DNA of 10,740 nt from Hyphomicrobiales bacterium (lineage in GTDB: Bacteria; Pseudomonadota; Alphaproteobacteria; Rhizobiales; Xanthobacteraceae). A program made the translations under genes and the position numbers. The notes under the pieces were generated by a model. The model saw nothing but the letters and a program-made list of their open reading frames with translations, did no database searches and had not been told where the DNA came from. The stretch covers positions 1 through 10,740 of the forward strand of contig PKXB01000023.1 of assembly GCA_003133345.1 (NCBI GenBank), read 5' to 3'. Below, piece after piece: positions 1-8,219 of the stretch (its first letter is position 1; the number at the start of each line of letters is the position of its first letter).

Positions 1-228
1 GCCGGCTACAATGCCGGGCGCGGCCGCGTGCGGCAGTGGATCGCCGCCTATGGCGATCCGCGCGACCCGAAAGTCGATCCGGTCGATTGGGTCGAGCGCA
101 TCCCGATCTCCGAGACCCGCAACTACGTGGCGCGGATCATGGAGAACCTGCAGGTCTATCGCGCCCGTTTCGGCGGCGGCAACAGGCTGATGATCGAGGC
201 CGATCTACGGCGGGGAGCGATGAACTAG
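1..228 (+). CDS. Soluble lytic murein transglycosylase, C-terminal end (partial)
   Basis: The window opens inside this gene; frame 1 is open from base 1 to the TAG at 226-228, giving 75 residues of the C terminus. The first residues, AGYNAG, are the signature late motif of the SLT (lysozyme-like, GH23) fold. The tail WVERIPISETRNYVARIMEN matches the usual end of Slt70-type enzymes, where this Glu-Thr-Arg-Asn-Tyr-Val segment closes the catalytic domain. By family, the enzyme cleaves the MurNAc-GlcNAc bond of peptidoglycan in the periplasm, forming 1,6-anhydro-MurNAc. The catalytic Glu and any signal peptide lie upstream of the window. Its stop codon overlaps the stop of the convergent gene on the other strand. 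Family assignment is secure; the exact subfamily cannot be given from this fragment. Confidence 0.9.
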   Translation, partial: AGYNAGRGRVRQWIAAYGDPRDPKVDPVDWVERIPISETRNYVARIMENLQVYRARFGGGNRLMIEADLRRGAMN

Positions 229-2728
229 GCTCGTGCGATGGGATCTACCGCAAAATGCGCCGGCGGCTGGCCGCGCTGATATCGCTCCCACATTGTGATG
301 TAAGCCGATTCAATATGCCGGGTATACCGCGGTGTATCGAACAGCGGACAGTTCTGACGGCCGCTCGCAAGCTTGGCTTTGAGCGACGCGAGCATTGCTT
401 GATCGCGCGCGAGCTTGAGGACGAGCGCCTCGTAATCGGCGAGATTCTCGGTGACGAGTTCCTTCAGCCCCGCTGCCTTCAGTAGGCTCGCGGCTACTCG
501 ACCAGCAAAGGTCGAGCCGAGACAGGTCACAACCGGCAAACCGGCCCATAACGAATCGCTTGCCGTGGTGTGGGCATTACAGGGCAGCGTATCGAGAAAA
601 ATGTCCGCCAGCCGGTGGCGTGCGAGGTGGTCCGGCAATGGCCTCCGCGGCGCGAAGATCAGGCGTTCCGCCGCTACGCCTCGTTGTTCTGCTTCTCGCC
701 GCAGATTTTCGATGTCATTGCATTTGCTTCGATCAGCCACAATACACTGCCTTCGACCTGTCGCAGCAGGCTCATCCACACGTCAAAAACATCGGGCATG
801 ATTTTGTACGAATTGTTGAACGAGCAAAAAACAAACCTATTTTCCGGCAAGCCGCATTCACTGCGAGTGAGCGCGCCCTCGGCGATGCGCCGATTTCGGT
901 CGTTTGCCTGGTAGCAGTCGGGCAGCCAGACCACCTGTTCCGAATAAAACACACGCTGGTCGTCTGGAATAACGGTCTCGTCAGCAATCATGTAGTCGAA
1001 ATAGTCGCTGCCCAACGTGCTCGGATAACCAAGATAATTGACCTGAATTGGTGCGGGCCGCATCGCAAAAATGCCGGTTCGTGAATTATGCGTGAAACCC
1101 ATCAGGTCGACGGCGATATCGATTTCCATCTCGCGAAGGAGTTCCGCGATCTTCGTCTGCCCCTGCATACGCACCTCGACAAATCGGTCTAACGATTTCG
1201 TTATCCGCTTGCGCATGTCCGAATTGTCGTCGGGGCCCCATGATATGGCCGTGGTCTCGAAGCGCGATTTGTCATGGCACTCAAACATACCGGCCACCAG
1301 GTGGGACGTCGCGTGGTCGCGGAAATCGGCCGACAAATAAGCGATGCGAATGCGATCGTGCTTGTATCGCTCGCCCCGCCAGAGCGGCGGCAGCGCGGGA
1401 TATTTATCGGCATTGAAGAGCCGGGCGCAGCGCAATGATTCTGCTGCTGACGATGGTACGGACACAAGCGCGAACGGGGCGCATGCGAACCGCCCTTCAC
1501 TCACGTCCGCAAGAAGATGGGAAATATCTGGCTCAAGCGACGCCCAGTCGCAAATGAATTGCTTTGCATGCAGCCGATCGCCCGCCACGTATTTTAGGAG
1601 AGGGTCGATCGCCAATGCGCGATCATAGGCGCCAACCGCCTCGTCATGCCGTTGTAGCCTGACCAGAAGATTGCCGCCGCCGACCCAGGCCTCGGCGAGG
1701 TCGGGTCTCAGCGCCAGCGCCTTGTTGTAGGCGACTTCAGCTTGCTCATAGCGGAAGAAGCCATAGAAGATATTGCCGCGGGCGACCCAGGCCGGGGCAA
1801 GGTCGGGATTGACGGCGAGCGCTTTGTCGTAGGCGGCTTGTGCTTCGTCTACACGGCTGAGCTCATAGAAAAGGTTGCCGCGGCCTAGCCACGCCTCTGC
1901 GAGATCCGGCTTTAACTGCAATGCCTTGTCGAAATCCGCGAACGCATCGTCGTGCCGCTTGAGCTCTATGTTCACGTTGCCGCGGCCCAGCCAGGCTTCG
2001 GCGAGGCCGGGCTTTGACGCCAACGCCTTGTCATAAGCAGCCAACGCATCGCCATACTGCCGCAGTCTCGCATAGACATTGCCGCGGCCAAGCCAGGCAT
2101 CCGCCAGATCGCCCTTAATGCCCGCAGTCTTGTCGTAAGCGGCGAGCGCTTCGTTATACCGCTTGAGCTCGTAATACGTGTTGCCGCGGCCGATCCAAGC
2201 CTCGGCCAGAGCCGGATTGAGCGCCAGGGCCTTGTCATAGGCGGCGAGCGCCTGGTCATAGAGTCTCAACCCGGCAAGCGCCTTTCCTTTGTTGCAGAGC
2301 GCGTCCGGATAATTTGCCTTGATCGACAGCGCTCTGTCGAAGTCGGCGACCGCTTCCCGGTATCGTTTGAGGTCGTTGAAAGTCACTCCCCGGTTGTTCC
2401 AGGTTTCCGGAACAGCAGGATTGATGGCCAGCGCCTGGCTGAAGCGCTGCAAGGCCTCAGCGGGTCGCCCCAGCTATTTGAGAATGAGACCGTAGTTGTA
2501 AAGCGTGACATCGGACCCGGGATTTTCCATTAAGGCCCGCCGCGCATAGTCCTCGGCTTCGGCAAGCCGCCCCGTTTGCATCGTCAGGATGGCGAGCAGA
2601 TTGAGCGCACCGGCGTGTGTGGGATGCGCGCGCAGCAATTCTTTGAACGAGCGCTCCGCGTCGGCAAGCTGGCCGGCCTGAAACAATGCAAACGCGCGTT
2701 GAAACATTTCGTCAGGCGGGAGAGCCAC
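225..2728 (-). pseudogene. TPR / O-GlcNAc transferase-like (SPINDLY, GT41) protein, interrupted by an amber stop and a frameshift
   Basis: Reading from a GTG at 2728 (a GAGA lies a short way upstream; ATG at 2707 is the alternative), the protein has eleven 34-residue TPR units (2707 down to 1586), then a GT41 catalytic region. OGT landmarks are kept: SADFRDHATSHL with its His at 1313-1315 (equivalent to the His of NHPTSHL in human OGT), FNNSYKI with Lys at 803-805, and HTTASDSLWAGLP with His at 570-572. Two lesions split it. Codon 2476-2474 is TAG between the Lys and Leu of YGLILK-LGRPAEAL, in the same frame on both sides. Near 722-716 the reading must slip by -1 (one base missing) to pass from WLIEANA into NDIENLRREAEQRG, after which the frame stays open to the TAG at 227-225. 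Everything else is intact, suggesting recent decay or sequencing error. Family members transfer sugars to protein Ser/Thr. The frame stays open upstream to 2911, but that stretch does not look like TPR protein. Confidence 0.85.
1586..2707 (-). repeat. Eleven-unit tandem 102-bp repeat encoding TPRs
   Basis: The TPR part of the OGT-like gene is an uninterrupted array of 102-base (34-codon) units with first bases at 2707, 2605, 2503, 2401, 2299, 2197, 2095, 1993, 1891, 1789 and 1687. Units starting at 2197, 2095, 1993 and 1891 are close at DNA level: on the plus strand TTGCCGCGGCC recurs just before the Trp codon of each. On the protein side these begin W-(I/L)-G-R-G-N and carry AYDKAL or a similar helix B. 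The first units (2707-2402) and the last are more diverged. The amber codon lies at codon 10 of the third unit. Confidence 0.85.
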
Positions 2729-2940
2729 TGGGCATTTCTCTATGGGTGGTGATGCGCGGAGAGGTTTTACCGGCGCCCTGCTCGTCTGGCATGCAATATT
2801 GAAATCGCCGTAGCAATACAAGCCGGCTGGGTTTTGCCGTGGTCTTCCGCAGAGCCGCCCGCAATCGATCGAGCGCGCCAAGTGGGGGCACCGCCTCCCA
2901 GCCGTATACATGCGGACGCGCTCTCTTTATGATTTCTGCT

Positions 2941-3819
2941 ATGACGCCGGAACCGCAGAGTGTTTTCGTCAGCGCGCCCGATGGGCTCAAGCTGCACGTG
3001 CGCTGCTATGGCCGGCGCAGCACACCCGCTCTGCCGGTGGTCTGCCTGCCGGGCCTGGCCCGCACCGCGGCGGATTTCGACGCGCTTGGTCAAGCGCTGG
3101 CGAACGACGCGAGCCGGCCGCGCCGCGTCATCGCGCTCGACTATCGCGGCCGCGGCCAATCCGAATACGACCGCGATCCGGCCCATTACAACTTCCAGGT
3201 CGAGCTCGCCGACCTGCTCGCCGTCATGGCCGCGCTCGACGCCACGCCAGCGATCCTCATTGGCACCTCGCGCGGCGGCATCCTCGCCATGCTGCTCGCC
3301 GCCGTGCGGCCGACGGCGATCGCCGGCGTCGTGCTCAACGATATCGGTCCGGTGATCGAGCCGAAAGGGTTGATGCGGATCAAGGGCTATGTCGGCAAGC
3401 TGCCGCAGCCGAGATCCTTCGAGGAAGGCGGCGAAATCCTGCGCCGGCTGTTCGACGCGCAATTTCCCAAGCTCGGGCCGGACGATTGGATCGCCAGCGC
3501 GCGCCGCGCCTTCCGCCAGGAAAACGGCGCCTTGGTGCCGACCTATGACGTCAAGCTCGCCAAGACGCTGGAAGACGTCGACTTCGAAAAACCCTTTCCG
3601 CCGCTCTGGCAGCAATTCGACGCGCTCGGTCATCGGCCGATGATGGTGATCCGCGGCGCCAATTCCGACATCCTGTCGCCCGCCACGGTCGAGGCGATGC
3701 GGGCGCGCCGCGCTACGCTGGAGACGATCGAAGTGCCCGATCAGGGCCATGCCCCGCTGTTGGCGGAAGCCGACACGATCGCGCGCATCGCGAATTTTGC
3801 CGCCCGCTGCAAACACTGA
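2941..3819 (+). CDS. Alpha/beta hydrolase
   Basis: 292 residues from ATG 2941; an in-frame ATG at 2929 would add four residues and neither start has a good ribosome binding site. The alpha/beta hydrolase fold is clear. The oxyanion region CLPGLARTAADF is at 35-46, ALDYRGRGQSEYD at 65-77, the nucleophile elbow GTSRGG has Ser110, the acid is probably Asp243 in RGANSDIL, and the catalytic His270 lies in PDQGHAPLL. There is no signal peptide, so it is probably cytoplasmic. By family it hydrolyses an ester, amide, lactone or similar bond; the substrate cannot be read from the sequence. It diverges from the broken OGT-like gene across about 210 bases, which should hold both promoters, and is followed by the convergent porin with about 90 bases between stops, so it is probably transcribed alone. 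Confidence 0.88.
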   Translation: MTPEPQSVFVSAPDGLKLHVRCYGRRSTPALPVVCLPGLARTAADFDALGQALANDASRPRRVIALDYRGRGQSEYDRDPAHYNFQVELADLLAVMAALDATPAILIGTSRGGILAMLLAAVRPTAIAGVVLNDIGPVIEPKGLMRIKGYVGKLPQPRSFEEGGEILRRLFDAQFPKLGPDDWIASARRAFRQENGALVPTYDVKLAKTLEDVDFEKPFPPLWQQFDALGHRPMMVIRGANSDILSPATVEAMRARRATLETIEVPDQGHAPLLAEADTIARIANFAARCKH

Positions 3820-3849
3820 TCGTTGCCGCGACAACGGCCGAAGCATTCG

Positions 3850-3885
3850 AAAAAAGAAAACCCCCGGCGGTTTCCCGCCGGGGGT
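3850..3885 (-). terminator. Rho-independent terminator of the porin gene
   Basis: A perfect 10-bp GC-rich stem (CCCCCGGCGG at 3861-3870 with CCGCCGGGGG at 3875-3884) has a 4-base loop, and an extra A-T pair (3860/3885) extends it. On the minus strand the stem is followed directly by TTTTCTTTTTT (3860 down to 3850). It lies 28 bases past the porin stop, as expected for an abundant transcript. On the plus strand no T-run follows, so it is a weak stop for the hydrolase at best. Confidence 0.92.
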
Positions 3886-3912
3886 CGTTATCGTCAACTG
3901 ACTGCTATCCGA

Positions 3913-5409
3913 TCAGGGATAGAAGTTGCGGTGCACGCGGAACTCCGCCATCCACGCGCTTTGATCGGTGAGCGTGCGAACAGCGGCAGGCTGCGTGCCC
4001 GAAGCGTTGATGAGTGCGACTACACCGGGATTAGCTGTTTTGAGGTCCGTGTAGACCACGTCAACACCGAGATAGGTCTGCGAGTCAACGTTGAACTGGG
4101 TCCGCGTACCAATGTTCCAGTAGGCCCAGTTGTTGTCGCAGACACCCGATGCAGCTGAGAATATGCCAGATGAGCCGCTGCTCTCGTGTCCGCACAGCAG
4201 CAAGTTGGCGTTGGCATTGTAGCTCGTGGCAATGTAGGCGCCATAAACTGACGTCTGCCACGACTTGCTCCAGAAGTGCTCGTAGGCCGCGTTGACGCCC
4301 CACGAAGTGGTCAGGTTCGCACTTCCATCGCTACCATAGACGTTGTCGCTGGTGACGCCGAAGCCATAGGAGCCACCCGTGCCGCCTTGGTATGCCGAGT
4401 ACATGTTGGCATAGCCGGCGTTGATGTAGCCGCTGCCGCCTTCCGCATAGTTGACCTGGAACTGGAAGTAGTCACCAGTCCCGATCATCGGCGTGAGTAT
4501 CTTGGCGCCGGCGCCGACAGCCCAGCCGATTGAATTTGGGCCATTGGAGAAGTTGGTGTTCGAACCAGTGTAGGTGCCGCTGGCATCATGGATAGCGGCC
4601 ATGACCTGGGCGGAACCCCACGCCTGATCGATACGCAAGTTGCCAACGATATCCGGCCACTGCGTCCCTTCCTGCACTGAGCTTGGCGCCCCTCCATTGA
4701 AGGTCCAGGCGCTGGACGGCCCAATAACAGGGGTATTTCGCTGGGCTTCGCCGCCGATCGTGGCGGAAAAGCCGTTGCCGAACTGTGCGGTGTACGACAT
4801 CACCAGCTTGCCACTGTCGCCAGTGTCAGAGGCCGGGTTGACCATGCCACCCCAGAACGACGTCGCCGGCTGGGAGTAGATGTCAAAGAACGACTGCGAC
4901 ACACCGAACGTGAACCCAGCGAACTGGATGAACGCGCGGTTGGCGTTGAAGCCCGGTGCACCGGCAGCCGGATCGAAGAATGCGTTGGCAGAGCCAGCGG
5001 CGTTAAGGTTGCCGGAGCTACCGCCTGCGTTCACGTTGCCGGCGCTGTAACCGAGCGCGATGTAGCTGCGCACCGTGCCATACTCGGTCTGGTTACGAGC
5101 GTCCGCGGTGATGTAGCCGCGGGTCCGGTAGGCGAAGTTTTCCGACGCACGCGTGTTCACGATGCCAGTCGCCAACGCGCCGTTGGTGACGTTGCCGTTC
5201 GCGCCTTCAGCGACGTATAAGCGGGCCCAGCCGCCGATTTTCAAGCACATATCGGTGCCCGGGATGTAATAGAACCCTGCACCATACAGACTGCAAATCT
5301 TCACGTACTGGACCGGCTTGGCCTTTACGGGAAGATCGGCGGCCTGCGCCCCAGACATTGCAACGAGACCCGCTGCGGTGCCCAGGAGTAGGCTTTTCAC
5401 CATCTTCAT
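3913..5409 (-). CDS. Porin_2-family outer-membrane porin
   Basis: 498 residues starting at ATG 5409 (MKMVKSLLLG), chosen because GGAGG sits 6 bases upstream and the signal peptide begins here; the frame is open further upstream but without a plausible protein. The signal peptide covers residues 1-23 with cleavage after AQA. The mature start ADLPVKAKP-VQYVKIC, the Cys39/Cys55 pair in KICSLYG and DMCLKIGG, and the FYP C terminus are typical of Bradyrhizobium/Rhodopseudomonas general porins. The rest is Gly/Asn/Ser/Tyr-rich with alternating beta-strand pattern. By family it forms a trimeric 16-strand barrel that lets small hydrophilic solutes cross the outer membrane. A second Cys pair (LLLCGHESS and GVCDNNW) lies in a late, probably surface-loop, stretch. 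Transcribed alone, with its own terminator. Confidence 0.95.
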   Translation of the reverse strand: MKMVKSLLLGTAAGLVAMSGAQAADLPVKAKPVQYVKICSLYGAGFYYIPGTDMCLKIGGWARLYVAEGANGNVTNGALATGIVNTRASENFAYRTRGYITADARNQTEYGTVRSYIALGYSAGNVNAGGSSGNLNAAGSANAFFDPAAGAPGFNANRAFIQFAGFTFGVSQSFFDIYSQPATSFWGGMVNPASDTGDSGKLVMSYTAQFGNGFSATIGGEAQRNTPVIGPSSAWTFNGGAPSSVQEGTQWPDIVGNLRIDQAWGSAQVMAAIHDASGTYTGSNTNFSNGPNSIGWAVGAGAKILTPMIGTGDYFQFQVNYAEGGSGYINAGYANMYSAYQGGTGGSYGFGVTSDNVYGSDGSANLTTSWGVNAAYEHFWSKSWQTSVYGAYIATSYNANANLLLCGHESSGSSGIFSAASGVCDNNWAYWNIGTRTQFNVDSQTYLGVDVVYTDLKTANPGVVALINASGTQPAAVRTLTDQSAWMAEFRVHRNFYP

Positions 5410-5415
5410 CTTGAA

Positions 5416-5420
5416 CCTCC
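5416..5420 (-). promoter_or_regulatory. Shine-Dalgarno site of the porin gene
   Basis: Minus-strand GGAGG, 6 bases before ATG 5409. It decides the porin start against the in-frame open region that continues upstream to 5517 and against the second ATG at 5403. Confidence 0.85.
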
Positions 5421-6124
5421 AAACGTTGTTTATCGTGAGAGGGTTCTGTATCCGCAGTGCGACAGGCACCGATGGAACTTCCCCTGGCTCCCCGCCACCC
5501 GGACAAACTTTTCGCACCCTGCGATCGACCCAGCTTTGAAAGCCAAACCTGGGCTTGCCACCCGATGCGATCCGTCAACCCGGAAAGCGCGACACGGGGA
5601 TGCCCCCCTCCGTCGCACCACAGACATTATCGAATGAAGTCTGCGGCGCAATGAAGAAGCGCCATTCCCACAGGTCCCGAGGACGCTTTTCATCCGAGTG
5701 TTGCGCAAAAAACACGCAAATTGCGCGGCGGTGGCCAGATCCGTACGGTAGCGGCCGGCCTGCCCCCGCCATCGCTGATATTTTCATTCATTTTCAGTGG
5801 GTTACAATTAACAGCCACGACCGCCGACGATCCATTCGACAATCGGACCTGCGGCTTTAGGATGGCGCGCTTTGCCAAAATGATCGAGTTTCGGCACCTT
5901 TTTGCCCCTCAAATCGGCGGGAAGCCCATTTTCAAAGCATTCGGCTCGAACGGCGGTTTCCCATCATGCAGGGCTTGACTCGGATCGCGGTCCGCAAGAA
6001 CCGCTTGGACGGTCATCCCAGCGACCGCAATCGAATCACTTACGCGCGCTCCAATCCCGCAAATCGCGAGAGCGCGAGCGGCTCATGCATTCATCCACAA
6101 AAGAATTTGCCTGAAGAATTTTTA

Positions 6125-6145
6125 GCGACGCGCAAAGCGCGTCGC
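6125..6145. other. Perfect 9-bp hairpin downstream of tRNA-Ser
   Basis: GCGACGCGC (6125-6133) and GCGCGTCGC (6137-6145) pair perfectly around an AAA loop. It lies 57 bases past the 3' end of the minus-strand tRNA. On the minus strand it is followed by TAAAAATTCTT rather than a T-run, so it is not a canonical intrinsic terminator; on the plus strand it is preceded by TTTTTA. It may act as a transcript-end or processing structure for the tRNA precursor. Confidence 0.45.
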
Positions 6146-6201
6146 CGCGCCCCCAGGGCCGGCGGAAGTCCTGCGAAGCGTGTCAGCGCGAAGCAGGCTG
6201 G

Positions 6202-6291
6202 CGGAGCCGGAGGGATTCGAACCCTCGATACGCCTTTGGAGCGTATAACGGTTTAGCAAACCGCCGCCTTCAGCCACTCGGCCACAGCTCC
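6202..6291 (-). tRNA. tRNA-Ser(GCT)
   Basis: A 90-base class II tRNA. The acceptor stem GGAGCTG (6291-6285) pairs with CGGCTCC (6209-6203, one G-U), with discriminator G at 6202. The anticodon GCT is at 6257-6255 in the loop TTGCTAA, flanked by GCGGT and ACCGT. The T arm is GAGGG-TTCGAAT-CCCTC. A long variable arm (TACGCTCCAAAGGCGTA) identifies a serine tRNA. It reads AGC/AGU codons. CCA is not encoded in full; GCC follows the acceptor stem. Confidence 0.96.
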
Positions 6292-6304
6292 GGTAACGGA
6301 AAGG

Positions 6305-6331
6305 CGTATAGAATCTACCTTCCTCGGTCAA
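6305..6331 (-). promoter_or_regulatory. Possible promoter of tRNA-Ser
   Basis: Minus-strand TTGACC (6331-6326) and TATACG (6310-6305) are separated by 15 bases and end 13 bases before the tRNA 5' end, a fitting distance for a short tRNA leader. The spacer is two bases shorter than ideal, so this is tentative. Confidence 0.35.
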
Positions 6332-6372
6332 ACGACTGGACCAACTGCGGCACATTATAAGAGGCGAGGCGG

Positions 6373-8121
6373 ATGAACCGAAAGCAGCGCCGCGCCGCGC
6401 TCAAGCAGAGCCCCTCGGGCGGCGGCCATCGCGCCCGCCTCGCCGGCGTTTCCGCCGCCCGATTGTTCGTCGAGGCGGAAAGCCTGCAGCGGCAGAACAA
6501 GCTCGAAGAGTCCGCGCGCGTCTACAAGCGCCTGCTGCTGCTCAAGCCAGATCATGCGCGAGCCAACAACAATCTCGGCGCTGTGCTGCACGCGCAGGGC
6601 AAACTGCGCGAGGCCTCCACCTACTTCGCGCATTCGCTTTCGCTGATGCCGCAACTGCTTGAACAAACCGGCGGCGTCAACGCCACGCTGCTCGCTGTCT
6701 TACCGGCCTTCGGCGAGGCCATGCGGCGGGCGGCGATGGCCTGGCCAACCCGGTTGACGATCGAGCAGCTGCTCGGCAGCGCTGGTCTTCCCGCGATCTA
6801 CGACGATCCGATGCTGCTCTGCTTGATGCAATCGGTACCGCCGCGCAATATCAATTTCGAGCGCGTGATGACGTCGCTGCGTTTGTCGCTGCTCGATAGC
6901 GCCAGCGCAGGCGAAACCGTTTCGCCGTCCGCGCTGGCATTCAGTTGCGCCCTCGCGACGCAGTGCTTCATCAACGAATATATTTCCGCCACCACGGCGG
7001 ACGAGGACGGCAAAGCCGAGCGCCTCAAAGCGGCGCTCGTCGACGATTTAAAATCCGGCGCCATGATCGCGCCGCTCTCGGTCGCCGCGGTCGCGATGTA
7101 TCAGCCGCTCTATTCACTGCCCGACGCGCAGGCGCTGCTCGATCGGACCTGGCCGCCCGCCGTCGATGAGGTAGTGACCCAGCAACTGCGCGAGCCGTTG
7201 CAGGAATTGCAACTGCGCGCCTCAATTCCGCAGCTTACGCCGATCGATGATGAGATCTCGCAACGCGTCCGCCAACAATACGATGAAAACCCCTATCCAC
7301 GCTGGGTGAAGGCCGCAGGCAATGTCGAGCCGGTCGCGATCGACAAATACTTGCGCAACAAATTCCCGACCGCCGCCTTTACACCGCTCGGAAAAAACGA
7401 GGCGGTCGATATCCTCGTTGCCGGTTGCGGCACGAGCTTGGGCGCCCGGGTTGCGGAAGGTTACCAAGGCGCGCGCGTGCTCGCGGTCGATCTCAGCCTG
7501 AGCAGTCTCTGTTACGCCAAACGCAAGACGCCGGCCTCGCTCGCGGATCGCATCGAATACGCGCAAAGCGACATCCTCAAGCTCGGCGCTATTGGCCGCA
7601 CCTTCGATATGATCGACTGCCAAGGCGTGTTGCATCACATGCGCGACCCGTTCGAGGGTTGGCGCATCTTGCTCTCGCTGCTGCGCCCCGGCGGCATCAT
7701 GCATCTCGGCTTTTACAGCGAAATCGCCCGCCACGACGTCGCGGACGCACGCGCCTATATCGCGCAGCACGGTTATGTCCCCACGCCGGCAGACATTCGC
7801 CGCGTCCGGCACGACCTGTTCAAGACGCCCATGGCGAGCGTTTCGCGCTTCAACGATTTTTTCAGCATGAGCGAGTGCCGGGACTTGCTGTTCCACGTGC
7901 AGGAAAAGCGCCTAACCATTCCAGCCATCAAGGCGTTCATCGATGAGCAAGGCCTGAAATTCATCGGCTTCGATCTCAAGGACGATGCGGCGAAAGCATT
8001 CCGTGCGATGTTCGCCGATGCCGGCTGGTCGATGAGCGACCTCGCCAAATGGGACATCGTCGAGCGCAAGTATCCCGATACCTTCATGAGTATGTATATG
8101 TTTTGGGTGCAGAAGCGCTGA
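6373..8121 (+). CDS. TPR-containing class I SAM-dependent methyltransferase
   Basis: 582 residues; ATG 6373 follows a purine-rich AGAGGCGAGGCGG. Order of parts: a basic N-terminal patch MNRKQRRAALK; two TPR units at about 31-98; a helical middle region (about 100-290) without a motif I recognise; QYDENPYPRW at 302-311, a segment I associate with bacterial TPR-methyltransferases; then a Rossmann methyltransferase domain with SAM motif I VAGCGTS at 349-355, AVDLS at the end of strand 2, and HHMRDP at 421-426, followed by LLRPGG. The last 130 residues, including SRFNDFFSMSECRDLL, form a C-terminal extension. Family knowledge supports methyl transfer from S-adenosylmethionine; the acceptor (glycan, lipid or protein) is unknown. 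No signal peptide or membrane helix, so cytoplasmic. Gaps on both sides suggest its own transcript. Confidence 0.88.
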   Translation: MNRKQRRAALKQSPSGGGHRARLAGVSAARLFVEAESLQRQNKLEESARVYKRLLLLKPDHARANNNLGAVLHAQGKLREASTYFAHSLSLMPQLLEQTGGVNATLLAVLPAFGEAMRRAAMAWPTRLTIEQLLGSAGLPAIYDDPMLLCLMQSVPPRNINFERVMTSLRLSLLDSASAGETVSPSALAFSCALATQCFINEYISATTADEDGKAERLKAALVDDLKSGAMIAPLSVAAVAMYQPLYSLPDAQALLDRTWPPAVDEVVTQQLREPLQELQLRASIPQLTPIDDEISQRVRQQYDENPYPRWVKAAGNVEPVAIDKYLRNKFPTAAFTPLGKNEAVDILVAGCGTSLGARVAEGYQGARVLAVDLSLSSLCYAKRKTPASLADRIEYAQSDILKLGAIGRTFDMIDCQGVLHHMRDPFEGWRILLSLLRPGGIMHLGFYSEIARHDVADARAYIAQHGYVPTPADIRRVRHDLFKTPMASVSRFNDFFSMSECRDLLFHVQEKRLTIPAIKAFIDEQGLKFIGFDLKDDAAKAFRAMFADAGWSMSDLAKWDIVERKYPDTFMSMYMFWVQKR

Positions 8122-8219
8122 CCGCACGCGCCACATAAAATTTTACGTCGCGCGAACTAAAACGCCAAACCGCGGGTTAACGTTTACAGGGTGACATCCC
8201 TCCGACCGGGACGACAGCC

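Larger units (their letters stand above)
5410..6201. other. Long intergenic region between porin and tRNA-Ser
   Basis: About 790 bases with only short overlapping open frames that show no recognisable domain, signal peptide or consistent ribosome binding site. It should carry the porin promoter and 5' leader at its left side and the 3' processing/termination region of the tRNA at its right side. I could not pick a confident -35/-10 for the porin. Visible structures are the palindrome CCGTACGG near 5740, GGCCGGCC near 5755, an AT-richer stretch around 5778-5815 (ATATTTTCATTCATTTTCAG), and the 9-bp hairpin at 6125-6145. No direct repeat of the tRNA 3' end and no integrase are seen. Confidence 0.6.

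Noticed and set aside
711..733. Programmed -1 frameshifting in the OGT-like gene
   Set aside because: No X-XXY-YYZ slippery heptamer or obvious stimulatory stem is seen at the junction; a single-base deletion is simpler.
2474..2476. Amber codon read as pyrrolysine or by suppression
   Set aside because: The site is a variable TPR position with no special chemistry, and no recoding machinery is visible; a nonsense mutation is simpler.
1586..2707. Regular repeats resembling a CRISPR or minisatellite array
   Set aside because: The period is exactly 34 codons, the repeats are contiguous without spacers, and they translate as canonical TPRs.
2767..3897. Long minus-strand open frame of 376 codons
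   Set aside because: It lies opposite the clearly real alpha/beta hydrolase, is Arg/Gly/Asp-rich without any domain, and reflects GC-rich third positions on the other strand.
5900..6291. tRNA-Ser as an integration site of a mobile element
   Set aside because: No integrase, no repeated tRNA 3' end and no accessory genes are visible next to it.
7222..7896. Minus-strand open frame of 224 codons
   Set aside because: Antisense shadow of the TPR-methyltransferase, with no recognisable motif or start signal.
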